This document shows, in pieces, positions 18,061 to 27,482 of a stretch of 64,000 nucleotides of DNA (position 1 is its first letter; the number at the start of each line of letters is the position of its first letter). The DNA is from Bog-756 sp963812885. Lineage in GTDB: Bacteria; Actinomycetota; Acidimicrobiia; Acidimicrobiales; RAAP-2. Made by a program: the position numbers and the translations under genes. The notes beneath the pieces were generated by a model. The model worked only from the letters and a program-made list of their open reading frames with translations, ran no database searches and was not told the DNA's origin. The stretch is from the NCBI GenBank assembly GCA_963812885.1, contig CAWEWZ010000008.1:372001-436000 (forward strand), read 5' to 3'.

Positions 18061-19031
18061 GTGATGGATCGACGACACCGGAGGAGGGAGGCACCCAGGT
18101 CGGGGCGGGCGCTCCGGGTCCTGGCGCTGGCCACGTCTCGTCGGGTGCCCGCTCCTCGTCACGAGCTGCTCGACCGGCGCCGCCACGGGCAGTTCGAAGC
18201 CCGGTGTGGTCAACGCCGTGGGCGCCGAGAACCAGTACGCCAACGTGCTGGCCCAGATCGGGGGAAGCTACGTCCATGTGACGTCGATCCTCGACAACCC
18301 CAACACCGATCCCCACACCTTCGAGGCCAGCACGACCGTGGCCGAGGAGGTCGGGCGGGCCGAGCTGGTCGTCCAGAACGGCGTGGGCTACGACAGCTTC
18401 ATGGATCACATCGAGTCGGCCTCACCGAGCCCGGAGCGCAAGGTCATCGTGGCCCAGCACGTGCTCGGGCTGCCCGACTCGACCCCCAATCCGCACCTCT
18501 GGTACAGCCCGAAGACCATGCCGGCGGTGGCCAAGGTGATGGCCACCGACCTGTCGGAGCTCGAGCCCATCCACCGCGGCGTACTTCGAAGCCAGACTGC
18601 GGACCTTCGACGCCTCCCTCACGCCGTGGCTGACGGCCATCGCCGCATTCCGGCACGACCATCCGGGGACGCCGGTGGCCACCACCGAGCCGGTGGCCGA
18701 CTACCTGCTCGAAGCGATGGGCATGAGGAACCTGACGCCGTTCGCCTTCCAGGCCGACATCATGAACGGGGTCGACCCCTCTCCCGAGGACATCACGCTC
18801 GAGAACAACTTCTTCACCAGGCATCAGGTGAAGGTCTTCTGTTACAACCAACAGGTGGTCGACTCCCTGACCGCGTCCATCAGGCAGACGGCCGTGTCGG
18901 CCGGTGTGCCGGTCGTCGGCGTGTACGAGACGATGCCCACCCCGGGGTACGACTACCAGTCCTGGATGATGGCCCAGGTGAAGGCCATCGAGGCCGCGGT
19001 GGCCCACGGCACCTCCACGGAGCATCTGTGA
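18061..19031 (+). CDS. Zinc/manganese ABC transporter substrate-binding lipoprotein
   Basis: This is the extracytoplasmic metal receptor of the importer (cluster A-I, ZnuA/TroA type). After repair of one extra base near 18135 the N-terminus carries a signal with lipobox VTSC (mature CSTGAATG). Metal-site regions follow: NPNTDPHTFEAS (His), LPDSTPNPHLWYSPKTM (His), VATTEPVADYLLEAMG and VYETMPTPGYDYQSWM. A second extra base near 18582 breaks the middle; repaired it reads HAAYFEARLRTFDASL. The third ligand position has Glu where many ZnuA proteins have His, so manganese is possible. I start at GTG 18061 (ATG 18064 also possible); the mRNA may be leaderless, given the nearby operator. Confidence 0.82.
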
Positions 19032-19844
19032 CCGAGCCGCCGGTGCTCGCCGTCGACAAGGTGGGTATCGCCTTTGCCGGGAGGACCATCCTCGACGACG
19101 TCTCGTTCGAGATCCACCAGGGCGAGTTCACCGGGCTCATCGGCTCGAACGGGGTGGGCAAGACCACCCTCCTGCGGATCATCCTCGGCCTCCAGCGTCC
19201 GGGCTCGGGTGAGGTCCGGGTGCTCGGGGCGCCGCTCGCCCAGCACCGGCGCTCCCTCGGGTACGTGCCCCAGAAGGTGGCCCTCGACCCCGACGTGCCC
19301 ATGCGGGCCCGCGACCTGGTGGCCCTCGGCCTGGACGGCCACCGGTTCGGCTTCGGACGCCGGTCGAAGCAGCAACGGGAACTGGTCGACACGATTCTCC
19401 ACGACGTCGACGCCGACGGGTTCGCCGACAGCCGGGTCGGGAGCCTCTCGGGGGGCGAGCAGCAGCGGGTCCTGATCGCCCACGCGCTCGGTGAGCCGGC
19501 CCCAGCTGCTCCTCCTCGACGAGCCGCTGGCCAATCTCGACCCGAAGAGCGTCCAGGAGATCGTCGCCCTGCTCCACCGGGTGGCCACGGACCACGGGGT
19601 GGCCATCCTCCTGTCCGCGCACGAGATGAACGCCCTGCTGCCGGTGATGGACCGGATCGTCTACATCACCGACGGCCGGGCCGCCAGTGGGACCACCGAG
19701 GAGGTCGTCCAGTCCGAGGTCCTCAGCAAGCTCTACGGGCACCACGTCGACGTGCTGAAGCTCCATGGCCGGGTGCTGGTGGTCGCCGAGCCCGGTGCCG
19801 AAGCCGACGACATCCCCGACCACCCGACCCTCACCGTGTCCTGA
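19028..19844 (+). CDS. Metal ABC transporter ATP-binding protein (ZnuC-like)
   Basis: This cytoplasmic ATPase of the metal importer starts at a GTG overlapping the lipoprotein stop (GTGA). Walker A is GSNGVGKTTLL, the signature is LSGGEQQRVLIAHAL, Walker B is LLLLDEPLANLDP, and the switch His is in LLSAHEMNALL. One extra G near 19494 breaks the frame between signature and Walker B; repaired it reads HALVSRPQLLLLDEP. The C-terminus is acidic and Pro-containing. Its length of about 271 residues is normal. Confidence 0.88.
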
Positions 19845-19850
19845 GGCGCC

Positions 19851-20714
19851 GTGCACCTCTTGTTCGAGCCCGGCTTCTTCTCGAGCGAACCGGTCCGCAC
19901 GGCGCTGGTGATCGGTGCGGTGACCGCCGTCGTCTCGGCCGTCGTCGGCGTGTTCACCGTGGTCCGGAGCCAGTCCTTCGCCGGCCACGCGCTGACCGAC
20001 GTCGCCACCGCCGGAGGTTCGGGCGCCTTCTACTTCGGCTTCAACCCGCTGGCCGGCTTCATCGGCGGCGGGATCGTCGGCGGGGGGGCCATGGATCTCA
20101 TCGGCGTCCAGCGGGTGCGGAGCCGGGATCTGGCCACCGGCATCGTGCTCGGGGCGGCGACCGGTCTGGCCGCGCTCTTCCTCTATCTCGACACGACGGT
20201 GAGCGCCACCACCGGTGCCACCCAGCAGATCCTGTTCGGATCGATCTTCACCGTCGAGCGGTCCACCGTTCCGATCGTCATCGTGTTGAGTGCGGCCACA
20301 CTCGGTCTGGTGGCGGCCATCCATCGGCCGCTCCTCCTGAGCTCGGTGAGCCCGGATCTGGCGTCGGCACAGGGCATCGGTCTGCGTACCGTCGGGCTGC
20401 TGTTCATGGCCGCCCTGGCCGTCTCGGTCGGCCTCTCGTCTTTGGCCATCGGATCGATCCTGTCGACCGCGCTCCTGATCGGCCCGGCGGCCACCGCCCT
20501 GCGGGTGACCCGGACCATCGGCCGGGCGATGCTCACCGCCTGCCTCCTCGGCATCGGGACCACCTGGCTCGGCATCCTCCTCGCCTATGACAGCCACTTC
20601 TGGGACTCGTCGAGCCAGGGGCTGCCGGTGAGCTTCTTCGTCGTCGCCATCGCCTTCTCGCTCTATCTCCTCTCCGGTCTGCCGGCCATCCGCCGGCGCA
20701 GGGTCGGGCGCTGA
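19851..20714 (+). CDS. Metal ABC transporter permease (ABC-3 family), first subunit
   Basis: This 287-residue permease is intact. It starts MHLLFEPGFFSSEPVRTALV and has seven to eight transmembrane segments. Family landmarks include VVRSQSFAGHALTDVA near residue 42 and the late SLAIGSILSTALLIGPAATA segment. With the next gene it forms the membrane part of the zinc/manganese importer. Its stop codon overlaps the next ATG (TGATG). Confidence 0.88.
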   Translation: MHLLFEPGFFSSEPVRTALVIGAVTAVVSAVVGVFTVVRSQSFAGHALTDVATAGGSGAFYFGFNPLAGFIGGGIVGGGAMDLIGVQRVRSRDLATGIVLGAATGLAALFLYLDTTVSATTGATQQILFGSIFTVERSTVPIVIVLSAATLGLVAAIHRPLLLSSVSPDLASAQGIGLRTVGLLFMAALAVSVGLSSLAIGSILSTALLIGPAATALRVTRTIGRAMLTACLLGIGTTWLGILLAYDSHFWDSSSQGLPVSFFVVAIAFSLYLLSGLPAIRRRRVGR

Positions 20715-21532
20715 TGTTCTCAGGCTTCATGGCCAACGCCTGGGAGGTCGCCACCCTGGTGGCGGTGGTGGCCGGCGTCGTCGGCTTCTTCGTCGTGATG
20801 CGGGGCGCAGCCTTCCCGGCCCACGCCATCCCCAACGGCGCCTTCGCCGGTGCCGCCGGAGCCAGTCTCATCGGCATCAACCCGCTGGTCGGTCTCGGGG
20901 TGTTCTCCCTCGGGGCGGCCCTCGGTATCGGATCGCTCGGGCGCCGTGGTCGGCCCGACGTGGCCACGGCACTGGCCCTGGTGATGATGCTCGCCCTCGG
21001 CGCCGCCTTCCTCAGCCAGAGCACGGAGTACGAGCCGCAGATCTTCTCACTGCTCTTCGGTGAGATCCTCGGCGTGAGCACGAGCCAGATCTGGCCGGTG
21101 GCCGTCCTCGGGCTGGTGTGCGTCCTCGCCATCGGCGTCCTGTACCGCCGGTTGATGCTCACCGCCATGGTGCCCGAGATCGCCGAGGCCCGGGGGCTCC
21201 GACCCCATCGGACCGAGATGGCGTTCCTGGTCGTCGTGGCCTGCGCCACGACCATGACGGTCCCGGTGGTGGGCGCCCTCCTCATCTTCTCGTTGATGAT
21301 CGGACCACCCGCCGCGGCCCGGTGCGTGACCGACCGGCCGGGGGCCGCACTGATCGGTTCGGTGGTCATCGCCCTGGCCACGGTGTGGACCTCGATCGCC
21401 TGCTCCTTCGAGACCAACTGGCCCGTCGGGTTCTGGGTCGGGACGTTGAGCGCGGCGTCCTATGTCCTGGGCCGGATCTACGCCGCCCGGCGGCGGTCCC
21501 GGGGCGGCCGGCGGGTGCCGGAGGCGGCGTGA
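20714..21532 (+). CDS. Metal ABC transporter permease (ABC-3 family), second subunit
   Basis: This 272-residue permease parallels the previous one. It starts MFSGFMANAWEVATLVAVVA, has VVMRGAAFPAHAIPNGAFAG as the conserved early loop and VPVVGALLIFSLMIGPPAAA late. Two different permease genes imply a heterodimeric channel; most ZnuB systems use one. The stop is overlapped by the GTG of the methyltransferase gene (GTGA), so all five genes from 18061 form one coupled operon. Confidence 0.87.
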   Translation: MFSGFMANAWEVATLVAVVAGVVGFFVVMRGAAFPAHAIPNGAFAGAAGASLIGINPLVGLGVFSLGAALGIGSLGRRGRPDVATALALVMMLALGAAFLSQSTEYEPQIFSLLFGEILGVSTSQIWPVAVLGLVCVLAIGVLYRRLMLTAMVPEIAEARGLRPHRTEMAFLVVVACATTMTVPVVGALLIFSLMIGPPAAARCVTDRPGAALIGSVVIALATVWTSIACSFETNWPVGFWVGTLSAASYVLGRIYAARRRSRGGRRVPEAA

Positions 21533-22317
21533 ACGACGGGGACCGACCGGACGGACCCCTCGGGCGGGCGTCGATCACCCGGGCACTCGAGGCGGCCGGC
21601 TGTGTCGCCGCCGGCGAGGAGGCCGACGAGCTCGTCCGGGCCGCCCCCGACGAGCGCCGGCTCCGGCTGATGGTCGACCGCCGCCTCACCGGGGAACCGC
21701 TGGCCTGGATCACCGGGACGACGGTCTTCTGTGGCCTCGACGTCGCCGTCGATCCCGGCGTGTACGTCCCGAGGTGGCAGTCCGAGCCGCTGGCCCTGGA
21801 GGCCGCCCGCCTTCTCCCGCGGCGTGGGTGCGGGGTCGATCTGTGCACGGGGTCGGGGGCCATCGCCATGGTCATGCAGTCGGTGCGACCCGACGCCCGG
21901 GTGGTGGCCACCGAGGTCGACCTGGTCGCGGCACGGTGTGCCCGGGGTAACGGGGTGACCGTCTTCGAGGGGGACCTCGACGCACCCCTGCCCGACGAGC
22001 TCGCCTCCCACGTCGACGTCATGACCGGCGTGCTCCCCTACGTCCCGACCGACGCGCTCGGGCTCCTCCCCCGGGATGTCCGGGACTTCGAACCCCGGGC
22101 GGCCCTGGACGGAGGTTCGGAAGGACTCGATCTGGTGGCCAGGGCGGTCCGCCGGAGCCGACGGTGGGTCAGGCCCGGCGGTTGGCTGTTCCTCGAGATC
22201 GGAGGGGACCAGGTCGACGCGGCCGAGAGTATGTTCGCCGCCGCCGGCTACGGCGAGGTGCGGGTGCTGGAGGACGGTGACGGCGATCCGCGGGGAATCT
22301 GCGGTCGCCGGTCCTGA
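21529..22317 (+). CDS. PrmC-like (HemK family) SAM-dependent methyltransferase
   Basis: This 262-residue protein resembles the actinobacterial PrmC-related group described as putative protein-(glutamine-N5) methyltransferase. The N-terminal helical domain ends WITGTTVFCGLDVAVDPGVY, followed by the SAM site VDLCTGSGAIAMVMQ and ATEVDLVAARCARGN. The catalytic NPPY motif of true PrmC is replaced by VLPY in MTGVLPYVPTDALGLLP, although PYVPTD is kept. The later DFEPRAALDGGSEGLDLVAR matches the family. Losing the Asn of NPPY means it may not methylate glutamine in release factors. It is coupled (GTGA) to the metal importer, perhaps as a passenger. Confidence 0.78.
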   Translation: MNDGDRPDGPLGRASITRALEAAGCVAAGEEADELVRAAPDERRLRLMVDRRLTGEPLAWITGTTVFCGLDVAVDPGVYVPRWQSEPLALEAARLLPRRGCGVDLCTGSGAIAMVMQSVRPDARVVATEVDLVAARCARGNGVTVFEGDLDAPLPDELASHVDVMTGVLPYVPTDALGLLPRDVRDFEPRAALDGGSEGLDLVARAVRRSRRWVRPGGWLFLEIGGDQVDAAESMFAAAGYGEVRVLEDGDGDPRGICGRRS

Positions 22318-22396
22318 GGGGCACGACCCAGGACCGGATGTCGGCCCTGATCGGTAGGCTCGCGGACGCCGTCGAACGAGCAAGGGAGAGAAATTG

Positions 22397-22840
22397 ATGA
22401 CTACCCAGCCGGACACCGGACACCGAATCGTCGTGGGTGTCGACGGCTCGGAGGCCTCCGTGGCCGCCGTGGCCTGGGCCGCCCGCCAGGCAGAGCTCAC
22501 CGGAGCGGTCCTCGAGGTCGTGATGACCTGGGAATGGCCGACCAGCTACGGATGGTCGCTCCCGATTCCCACCGGGTACGACCCGGCCGCCGAAAGCGAG
22601 AAGCTCCTGGCCAGGATCCTCGAGCCGGTCCGGAGGGAGCACCCCGGCATCACGCTCCAGCCGACCATCCTCGAGGGCCACCCGGCGCCCCGGTTGGTGG
22701 AGGCGTCAACGGGTGCCGATCTGCTGGTCGTGGGCAGCCGCGGGCACGGCGAATTCGCCGGCATGCTCCTCGGGTCGGTGAGCGAGCACTGCGTCACCAA
22801 CGCCGAGTGCCCCGTGCTGGTGTTCCGCGACGGGAAGTGA
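22397..22840 (+). CDS. Universal stress protein (UspA family)
   Basis: This 147-residue protein starts MTTQPDTGHRIVVGVDGSEA after the first Met, with AGGGAGAG as ribosome-binding site. The Usp fold is complete: the N-terminal strand with GVDGS, the middle LEVVMTWEWPTSYGW, and the C-terminal ATP-binding signature VGSRGHGEFAGMLLGSVSEH with G-2x-G-9x-G-S. It is probably an ATP-binding dimer that accumulates in stress or stationary phase. Confidence 0.87.
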   Translation: MTTQPDTGHRIVVGVDGSEASVAAVAWAARQAELTGAVLEVVMTWEWPTSYGWSLPIPTGYDPAAESEKLLARILEPVRREHPGITLQPTILEGHPAPRLVEASTGADLLVVGSRGHGEFAGMLLGSVSEHCVTNAECPVLVFRDGK

Positions 22841-22885
22841 GCGTCACCATCGACCCGCAGGTCCGACGCCGGTGAGGCCGGGTCG

Positions 22886-23911
22886 GTGACCGCCGGGACC
22901 ATGCGGGCATGGGCGGTGGACAGGCCCGGGCCCATCGACAACAAGCCATTGCGACCCGTCGAACGGGCCGTCCCCGTTCCGGGGCCGAGACAGGTCCGCC
23001 TGCAGGTCCGGGTGTGCGGCGTGTGCCGGACCGACCTCCATCTCGCCGAGGGTGACCTCACCCCGAGGCACCATCTGGTCGTCCCGGGCCACGAGGTGGT
23101 GGGGTCGGTCGACGAGGTGGGGGCGGACTGCACCCGTTTCCGTAGCGGGGACCGGGTCGGGGTGCCGTGGCTGGCCCACACCTGTGGCACGTGCCGCTTC
23201 TGCCTGGCCGATGCCGAGAACCTGTGCCTGGCGCCCCTGTTCACCGGCTGGGATGTCGACGGCGGGTACGCCGAGTACGTGGTGGTCGACGAGCGGTACG
23301 GCTACCCGGTCCCCGATGTGTTCACCGACGAGGAGGCGGCCCCCCTCCTGTGCGCGGGGATCATCGGCTACCGGGCTCTCCGACGGGCACAGCTCCCGCC
23401 CGGAGGCCGGCTCGGGATCTACGGGTTCGGAGGCTCGGCCCACCTGACCGCCCAGATCGCCATGGCCGAAGGGGCGCGGGTCCACGTCATGACCCGGGGA
23501 CCCGAAGCCCGGGCCTTGGCCCTCGAGCTGGGCGCGGCCAGTGCCGGTGATGCTGCCGACCCACCGCCCGAACCACTCGACGCCGCCATTCTCTTCGCCC
23601 CGGTGGGGACCCTGGTGCTACCGGCCCTGGAGGCCCTCGACCGGGGCGGCACCTTGGCCATCGCCGGCATCCACCTGAGCGACATCCCGGTGCTCAACTA
23701 CGAACGCCATCTCTTCGAGGAGCGCTCGCTGTGCAGCGTGACCGCCAACACCCGCCACGACGGGAACGAGTTCCTCGAGGCGGCGGCCCGCATCCCGGTG
23801 CGGGTGTCGACGGTGGCCTACGGCCTCGACCGGGCCGACGAGGCACTGGCCGATCTGGCCCACGGCCGGGTCAACGGCGCCGCCGTCCTTGTCGCCGGGT
23901 CCTCACCCTGA
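22886..23911 (+). CDS. Zinc-dependent alcohol dehydrogenase
   Basis: This 341-residue MDR-family oxidoreductase oxidises alcohols or reduces aldehydes with NAD(P). The catalytic zinc site is VCGVCRTDLH, GHEVVG and later a Cys near the Rossmann fold; structural zinc Cys are CGTCRFCLADAENLC. The coenzyme site is IYGFGGSAHLTAQIA, with GFGGSA in place of the common GxGxxG. It most resembles the AdhA-type group. The start GTG at 22886 has only a weak ribosome-binding site, and an in-frame ATG five codons later is possible. Confidence 0.85.
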   Translation: MTAGTMRAWAVDRPGPIDNKPLRPVERAVPVPGPRQVRLQVRVCGVCRTDLHLAEGDLTPRHHLVVPGHEVVGSVDEVGADCTRFRSGDRVGVPWLAHTCGTCRFCLADAENLCLAPLFTGWDVDGGYAEYVVVDERYGYPVPDVFTDEEAAPLLCAGIIGYRALRRAQLPPGGRLGIYGFGGSAHLTAQIAMAEGARVHVMTRGPEARALALELGAASAGDAADPPPEPLDAAILFAPVGTLVLPALEALDRGGTLAIAGIHLSDIPVLNYERHLFEERSLCSVTANTRHDGNEFLEAAARIPVRVSTVAYGLDRADEALADLAHGRVNGAAVLVAGSSP

Positions 23912-23955
23912 CGCCCCGAGCGCTTCACCTTCGCCCGAGACGTGCTCCGGGAGGG

Positions 23956-24561
23956 CTACGCCTCCTTGACCACGGCGTACCAAATTCGATGGGCCACCCC
24001 TTCGATCCCGTCGCCGATACGGGCGCAGCGCCGGTAGAGCTCGCGTCGGGCGGACACCTCGTGGATGTCGTCGATCTCGAGCAGCGCCGACATGGCCCGA
24101 CGGTAGACGTGCTCGAGCGATCGCTGCTGGCGGACCGCGGCGTCGGCGCACTCGGTCGCCCGATCCGGCTTCGAGGCGAGGTCGGGAAAGGAGCGCACCA
24201 GATCGCGGACGCCCAGGGAGAGCAGGTCGGCCATCTCGACCATCGGGGGGTCGGGATCCATACACACGAGTTCTGCCTCGCGGATGAGGTTCTTGGCGCC
24301 ATTGAGGACCGCGTCGAGTCGCTCAGAGATCTCATAGATGTCTTCCGGGTTGATGGGTGTCACGAAGGCCTTCTTGACCGCCATCAGAACCCCCCGGCCG
24401 GCGACATCGCCCTCGTGCTCGATGGCCCTCATGAGCTCAGCCTGCAGTGGGTCGCCCTTCGACCAACCGCACAACGCGTCCATTCCCCTGACCACGACCT
24501 CCCCTTGTCGGACCAGCAGCCCGAGCAGGTCCGGCGACTCGGGCAGGAACCAGCGTCTCAT
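23956..24561 (-). CDS. DUF47 / PhoU-like regulator of phosphate transport
   Basis: This 201-residue all-helical protein belongs to the DUF47 (TIGR00153) group, the partner of PiT transporters. Its helices include EISERLDAVLNGAKNLIREA and CADAAVRQQRSLEHVYRRAM, with acidic clusters (EHEGD, DDIHE) that bind metal in the PhoU fold. The ATG at 24561 has GGAGGTGG upstream and overlaps the transporter stop (ATGA), so the two are coupled. It probably modulates the activity or stability of the transporter. Confidence 0.85.
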   Translation of the reverse strand: MRRWFLPESPDLLGLLVRQGEVVVRGMDALCGWSKGDPLQAELMRAIEHEGDVAGRGVLMAVKKAFVTPINPEDIYEISERLDAVLNGAKNLIREAELVCMDPDPPMVEMADLLSLGVRDLVRSFPDLASKPDRATECADAAVRQQRSLEHVYRRAMSALLEIDDIHEVSARRELYRRCARIGDGIEGVAHRIWYAVVKEA

Positions 24562-25557
24562 CCAAGCCACCTCCAGATCACGAGGAACAGTGCGCCGAGT
24601 GCCCCGCTGACCGGCAGGGTGACCAGCCACGCCAACCCGATCTCACCGACGACGGACCAGCGTACGTGGCGCCATCGCTCCCCGGTGCCCACCCCGACCA
24701 CGGCGGGAGCTACGACGTCGGAGGTGCTGATGGGCGCACCGGCGAGCGGATGCGACCAGGACGATGGCGCCGGACGAGCCCTGGCTGACCAGTCCGTCCA
24801 GCGATCGGATCGGGAAGATGCGCCGACCGAGGGTGCGGACCACCCGCCAACCCCCGAGCAGGGTCCCGAAGGTCAACAGGAGCGCGGAGGCGAGCGCCAC
24901 CCAGAAGGGAACGGCGAAGCGGTCGAGGTTGCCGTTGGCGACCAACGCCGCCGTCATGAGTCCCATCGTCTTCTGTGCGTCATTGGAGCCGTGGGCGAAC
25001 GCCAGCCCGGCCGAGGTCGCGATCTCGCCCCGCCGGACCGGACGGGCGACGGCCCGGGTGGCCCTCCGGAGGATCCGGCGGGCCAAGCGGATGCCGGCCA
25101 CCGCCAAGGGGAGCGCCACCACGGTGGACACGAGGAGCCAGAGCAGCGACCCGAACACGCCTTCGGGACGGAGGCCGTGGAGGCCGCCCCAGTACACGGC
25201 GCGGCGACCTCCCTGGGCCAGAGCGGCCCCGGCCAAGGCGCCGACCAGGCAGTGGCCCGAGCTGCAGGGGAGGCCTCTCCACAGGGTGAACAGGTTCCAG
25301 ACCAGGGCACCGAGGATGGCCGCGGCCAGAACCTCCAACATCTGTTGGGGCGGCACGAGGACGATCCCGGCCACCGTGGCCGCCACCGCCGTCCCCACCA
25401 CCAGCGCACCGATCACATGGAAGACGGCGGCGAGGACGACGGCCGGGGCCGGCCGGAGGGCGCGGGTGACGATGGGCGCGGCGATGGCGTTCCCGGCATC
25501 GTGGACGCCGTTGACCACTGCGAAGGCCGCGGCCAGCGCCACCACCACCACGATCAC
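24558..25557 (-). CDS. PiT-family inorganic phosphate transporter
   Basis: This low-affinity phosphate:cation symporter has about ten membrane segments. The two PiT signatures are visible: VNGVHDAGNAIAAPIVTRAL near the N-terminus and FAHGSNDAQKTMGLMTAAL in the second half. One extra base near 24751 breaks the frame after SSGAIVLVASA; repaired it continues GAPISTSDVVAPAVVGVG and ends LFLVIWRWLG, the stop overlapping the DUF47 start. The GTG start at 25557 follows AGAGGA. It is divergent from the gene at 25714 with a 156-bp gap, where I see no Pho box I can name. Confidence 0.87.
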
Positions 25558-25713
25558 CGGCGAATCCTCTCATGACTGACCCCCCGTGCACGGCCGGAGC
25601 ACGACCCGCGAGATTGACCCTCGATCCGCCCGTCAACACGCGCGACGCGGCGCTATGATGCGGAGGCCGGAGCGCCCGGAAGGCTCCGGATTTGCAGCAG
25701 CAAGGAGGGTCCC

Positions 25714-26133
25714 GTGATCCACGTGCAGGCGGTATCCACAACCGGTGACCCGGCGCAGCCGACCACCATTCCCGTCTCCAGCGGTCTCGACAACGCGCAG
25801 CGGCTCGACCGCCTTGCCCCTCTGATACACCAACTGCTGGCCTGGGACCTCGTCACCCGCACCGAGTCCGGCACCTACGAGTTGCAGGCCGATGTCCAAC
25901 AGCGGCTGCAGGAGATCTCCGCCATCGCCGCCCCGGCGACCGCCCAGGTCTACCTCGGGCGGAAGTGCGAGACCTGCGGACTGGTGCGGGCCACCCGGAT
26001 GGTGGAGGGGCATCGGGTCTGCGGTCCCTGCAGCCTGGCCGCCGCCGAGACGACCGCGGCCGTTCCCGAGGCCGAACCGGGCCGGACCGAGCACCACGGC
26101 ATCCGGTCCCGCTGGCACCGAAAGGCCAGTTGA
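25714..26133 (+). CDS. Hypothetical protein with C-terminal Cys4 ribbon
   Basis: This 139-residue protein starts at a GTG preceded by a strong AAGGAGG. The N-terminal half is helical (NAQRLDRLAPLIHQLLAW; ADVQQRLQEISAIAA) and looks like a small winged-helix-like domain. The second half has CETCGLVRATRMVEGHRVCG then PC, a CxxC-x(about 15)-CxxC zinc ribbon. A helix-turn-helix plus ribbon suggests a DNA- or protein-binding adaptor. I do not recognise a named family. Confidence 0.65.
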   Translation: MIHVQAVSTTGDPAQPTTIPVSSGLDNAQRLDRLAPLIHQLLAWDLVTRTESGTYELQADVQQRLQEISAIAAPATAQVYLGRKCETCGLVRATRMVEGHRVCGPCSLAAAETTAAVPEAEPGRTEHHGIRSRWHRKAS

Positions 26134-26293
26134 CCAGGGATACCAGCAGGGTTCTCGTCCTGGGAAGGGCGACCGGTCCGGGCGTCCACTTCAACCGACC
26201 GGTCACTCGGACGGGAGCACATCGCCGACCTCGGTGAGTTCGGGGGCGCGACCGCGCCCTCAACCCGGTCGCCCCGCCGCCGAACCGGACCGG

Positions 26294-26836
26294 TCATTGG
26301 GCCGCCCCCTTCTGCCGGTCGATCCCCCGGGACACCGCCCCGAGGATCAGCCGGACGACCACGGCGAACAGGGCCAGGTCGGCGAGCATCTGGACGGTGA
26401 CCACCAATCGGGCCACGTCGGTCTTGGCGGTGATGTCGCCGAATCCCACCGTGGAGAAGACGGAGACCGTGAAATAGAGCGCCGACGTCCGGTCGAGGAT
26501 CCCGTGGAACGCCGCCGGGTCCGAGTGCGACAGGGTCAGGTAGATCCACGCGAAGAGGACCAGGAACAGGGGGATGACGGTGGCCATGGCCACACCGGCT
26601 CTGAGCTGGGGGTGGTCGTGGATCGAGATGAGCCGGACCTCGTTGACGACGACGGCGACGAAGAAGGCCAGCGCCACGGCGAGGCGCAGCGCCACCGACT
26701 CGTGGGCCCGGTGCTGGATGGGCAGGAGGTAGTACAGGGCCAGGAGGAGCGCCGCCGTCCCGACGGCTCGTACCGCGGTCTTGACCAAGTGGGACCGTTC
26801 GAAGGAACGCAGATCCTGAATGACCGACGGTACCAT
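26294..26836 (-). CDS. Two-pore-type potassium channel subunit
   Basis: This 180-residue membrane protein has four hydrophobic segments. The selectivity filter is in SALYFTVSVFSTVGFGDITA, with TVGFGD standing for the TVGYGD of K+ channels, between the third and fourth segments (ion_trans_2 fold). It has no RCK or cyclic-nucleotide domain, so gating signals are not evident. The final helix (MLADLALFAVVVRLILGAVS) is the pore-lining one. It lies downstream of the VOC gene on the same strand with a 42-bp gap. Confidence 0.82.
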   Translation of the reverse strand: MVPSVIQDLRSFERSHLVKTAVRAVGTAALLLALYYLLPIQHRAHESVALRLAVALAFFVAVVVNEVRLISIHDHPQLRAGVAMATVIPLFLVLFAWIYLTLSHSDPAAFHGILDRTSALYFTVSVFSTVGFGDITAKTDVARLVVTVQMLADLALFAVVVRLILGAVSRGIDRQKGAAQ

Positions 26837-26878
26837 CCGGCCGGCGCCGTCCTGCGGACCGGTCGCGGGCAGTCCGAA

Positions 26879-27337
26879 TCAGTCAGAGGGGCCGCTGATC
26901 GGTGGCCACTCGGCGGGCCACCAGTCTCCCTGCGGGTCGGTGGTCTGACCGACCTCGATGATGTAGCCGTCGGGATCTCGCATGTAGCAACGGGTCTCAT
27001 AGGCGTGCCGCTTCGGTGGCGTCAGGAACTGCGCCCCCCGGGCGCTCCATTCGGTGTACGCCGTCTGGATGTCCTCGACCCGAATATTGAGGAAGCTGCT
27101 GACCCGGTCAGGGTCACGTGGCGTCTCCAGAGTGATTGCCGGCTTGTCGTCGGTGGGGCCCCCGCCGGAGTTGATGATGATCCAGGTGTTGGCCAGAGCG
27201 ATATTGGTGGGCATCGGGCCAAAGACCACCGTGCCGCCGAGTACCTCGGTATAGAAGCGCCGGGAGCGCTCGACGTCATCGGAGACAATGAAATGGGTTA
27301 CCACCATCCGCTGGGCGAGCTGCCTCGGATCGGCCAT
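26879..27337 (-). CDS. VOC-family (glyoxalase/bleomycin resistance-like) protein
   Basis: This 152-residue cytoplasmic protein has the two babababab modules of the vicinal oxygen chelate fold. It opens MVVTHFIVSDDVERSRRFYT (metal His) and closes RCYMRDPDGYIIEVGQ (metal Glu). The mid region AHAYE-like AYETRCYM resembles ring-cleavage or glyoxalase relatives. The substrate is not evident. The Trp- and Pro-rich end WWPAEWPPISGP is unusual. The frame is intact. Confidence 0.8.
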   Translation of the reverse strand: MADPRQLAQRMVVTHFIVSDDVERSRRFYTEVLGGTVVFGPMPTNIALANTWIIINSGGGPTDDKPAITLETPRDPDRVSSFLNIRVEDIQTAYTEWSARGAQFLTPPKRHAYETRCYMRDPDGYIIEVGQTTDPQGDWWPAEWPPISGPSD

Positions 27338-27482
27338 TGGGCGCCTCCGCTCATTGGGCTCATGACGTGTGTCGCCGGAGGCAAACTACCCCACGACCAG
27401 CGGATCGAACCTCGGGGAATCCGGCCGCCGGCCCGACCTCACCCCCTTCGGGAACAGGGTCGGGCATGGTAGAACAGCCGAC

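Noticed and set aside
26160..26292. Three GACCGGTC palindromes between convergent genes as a regulatory array
   Set aside because: An 8-bp GC palindrome is expected often in this base composition, and the spot lies between two gene ends rather than at a promoter.
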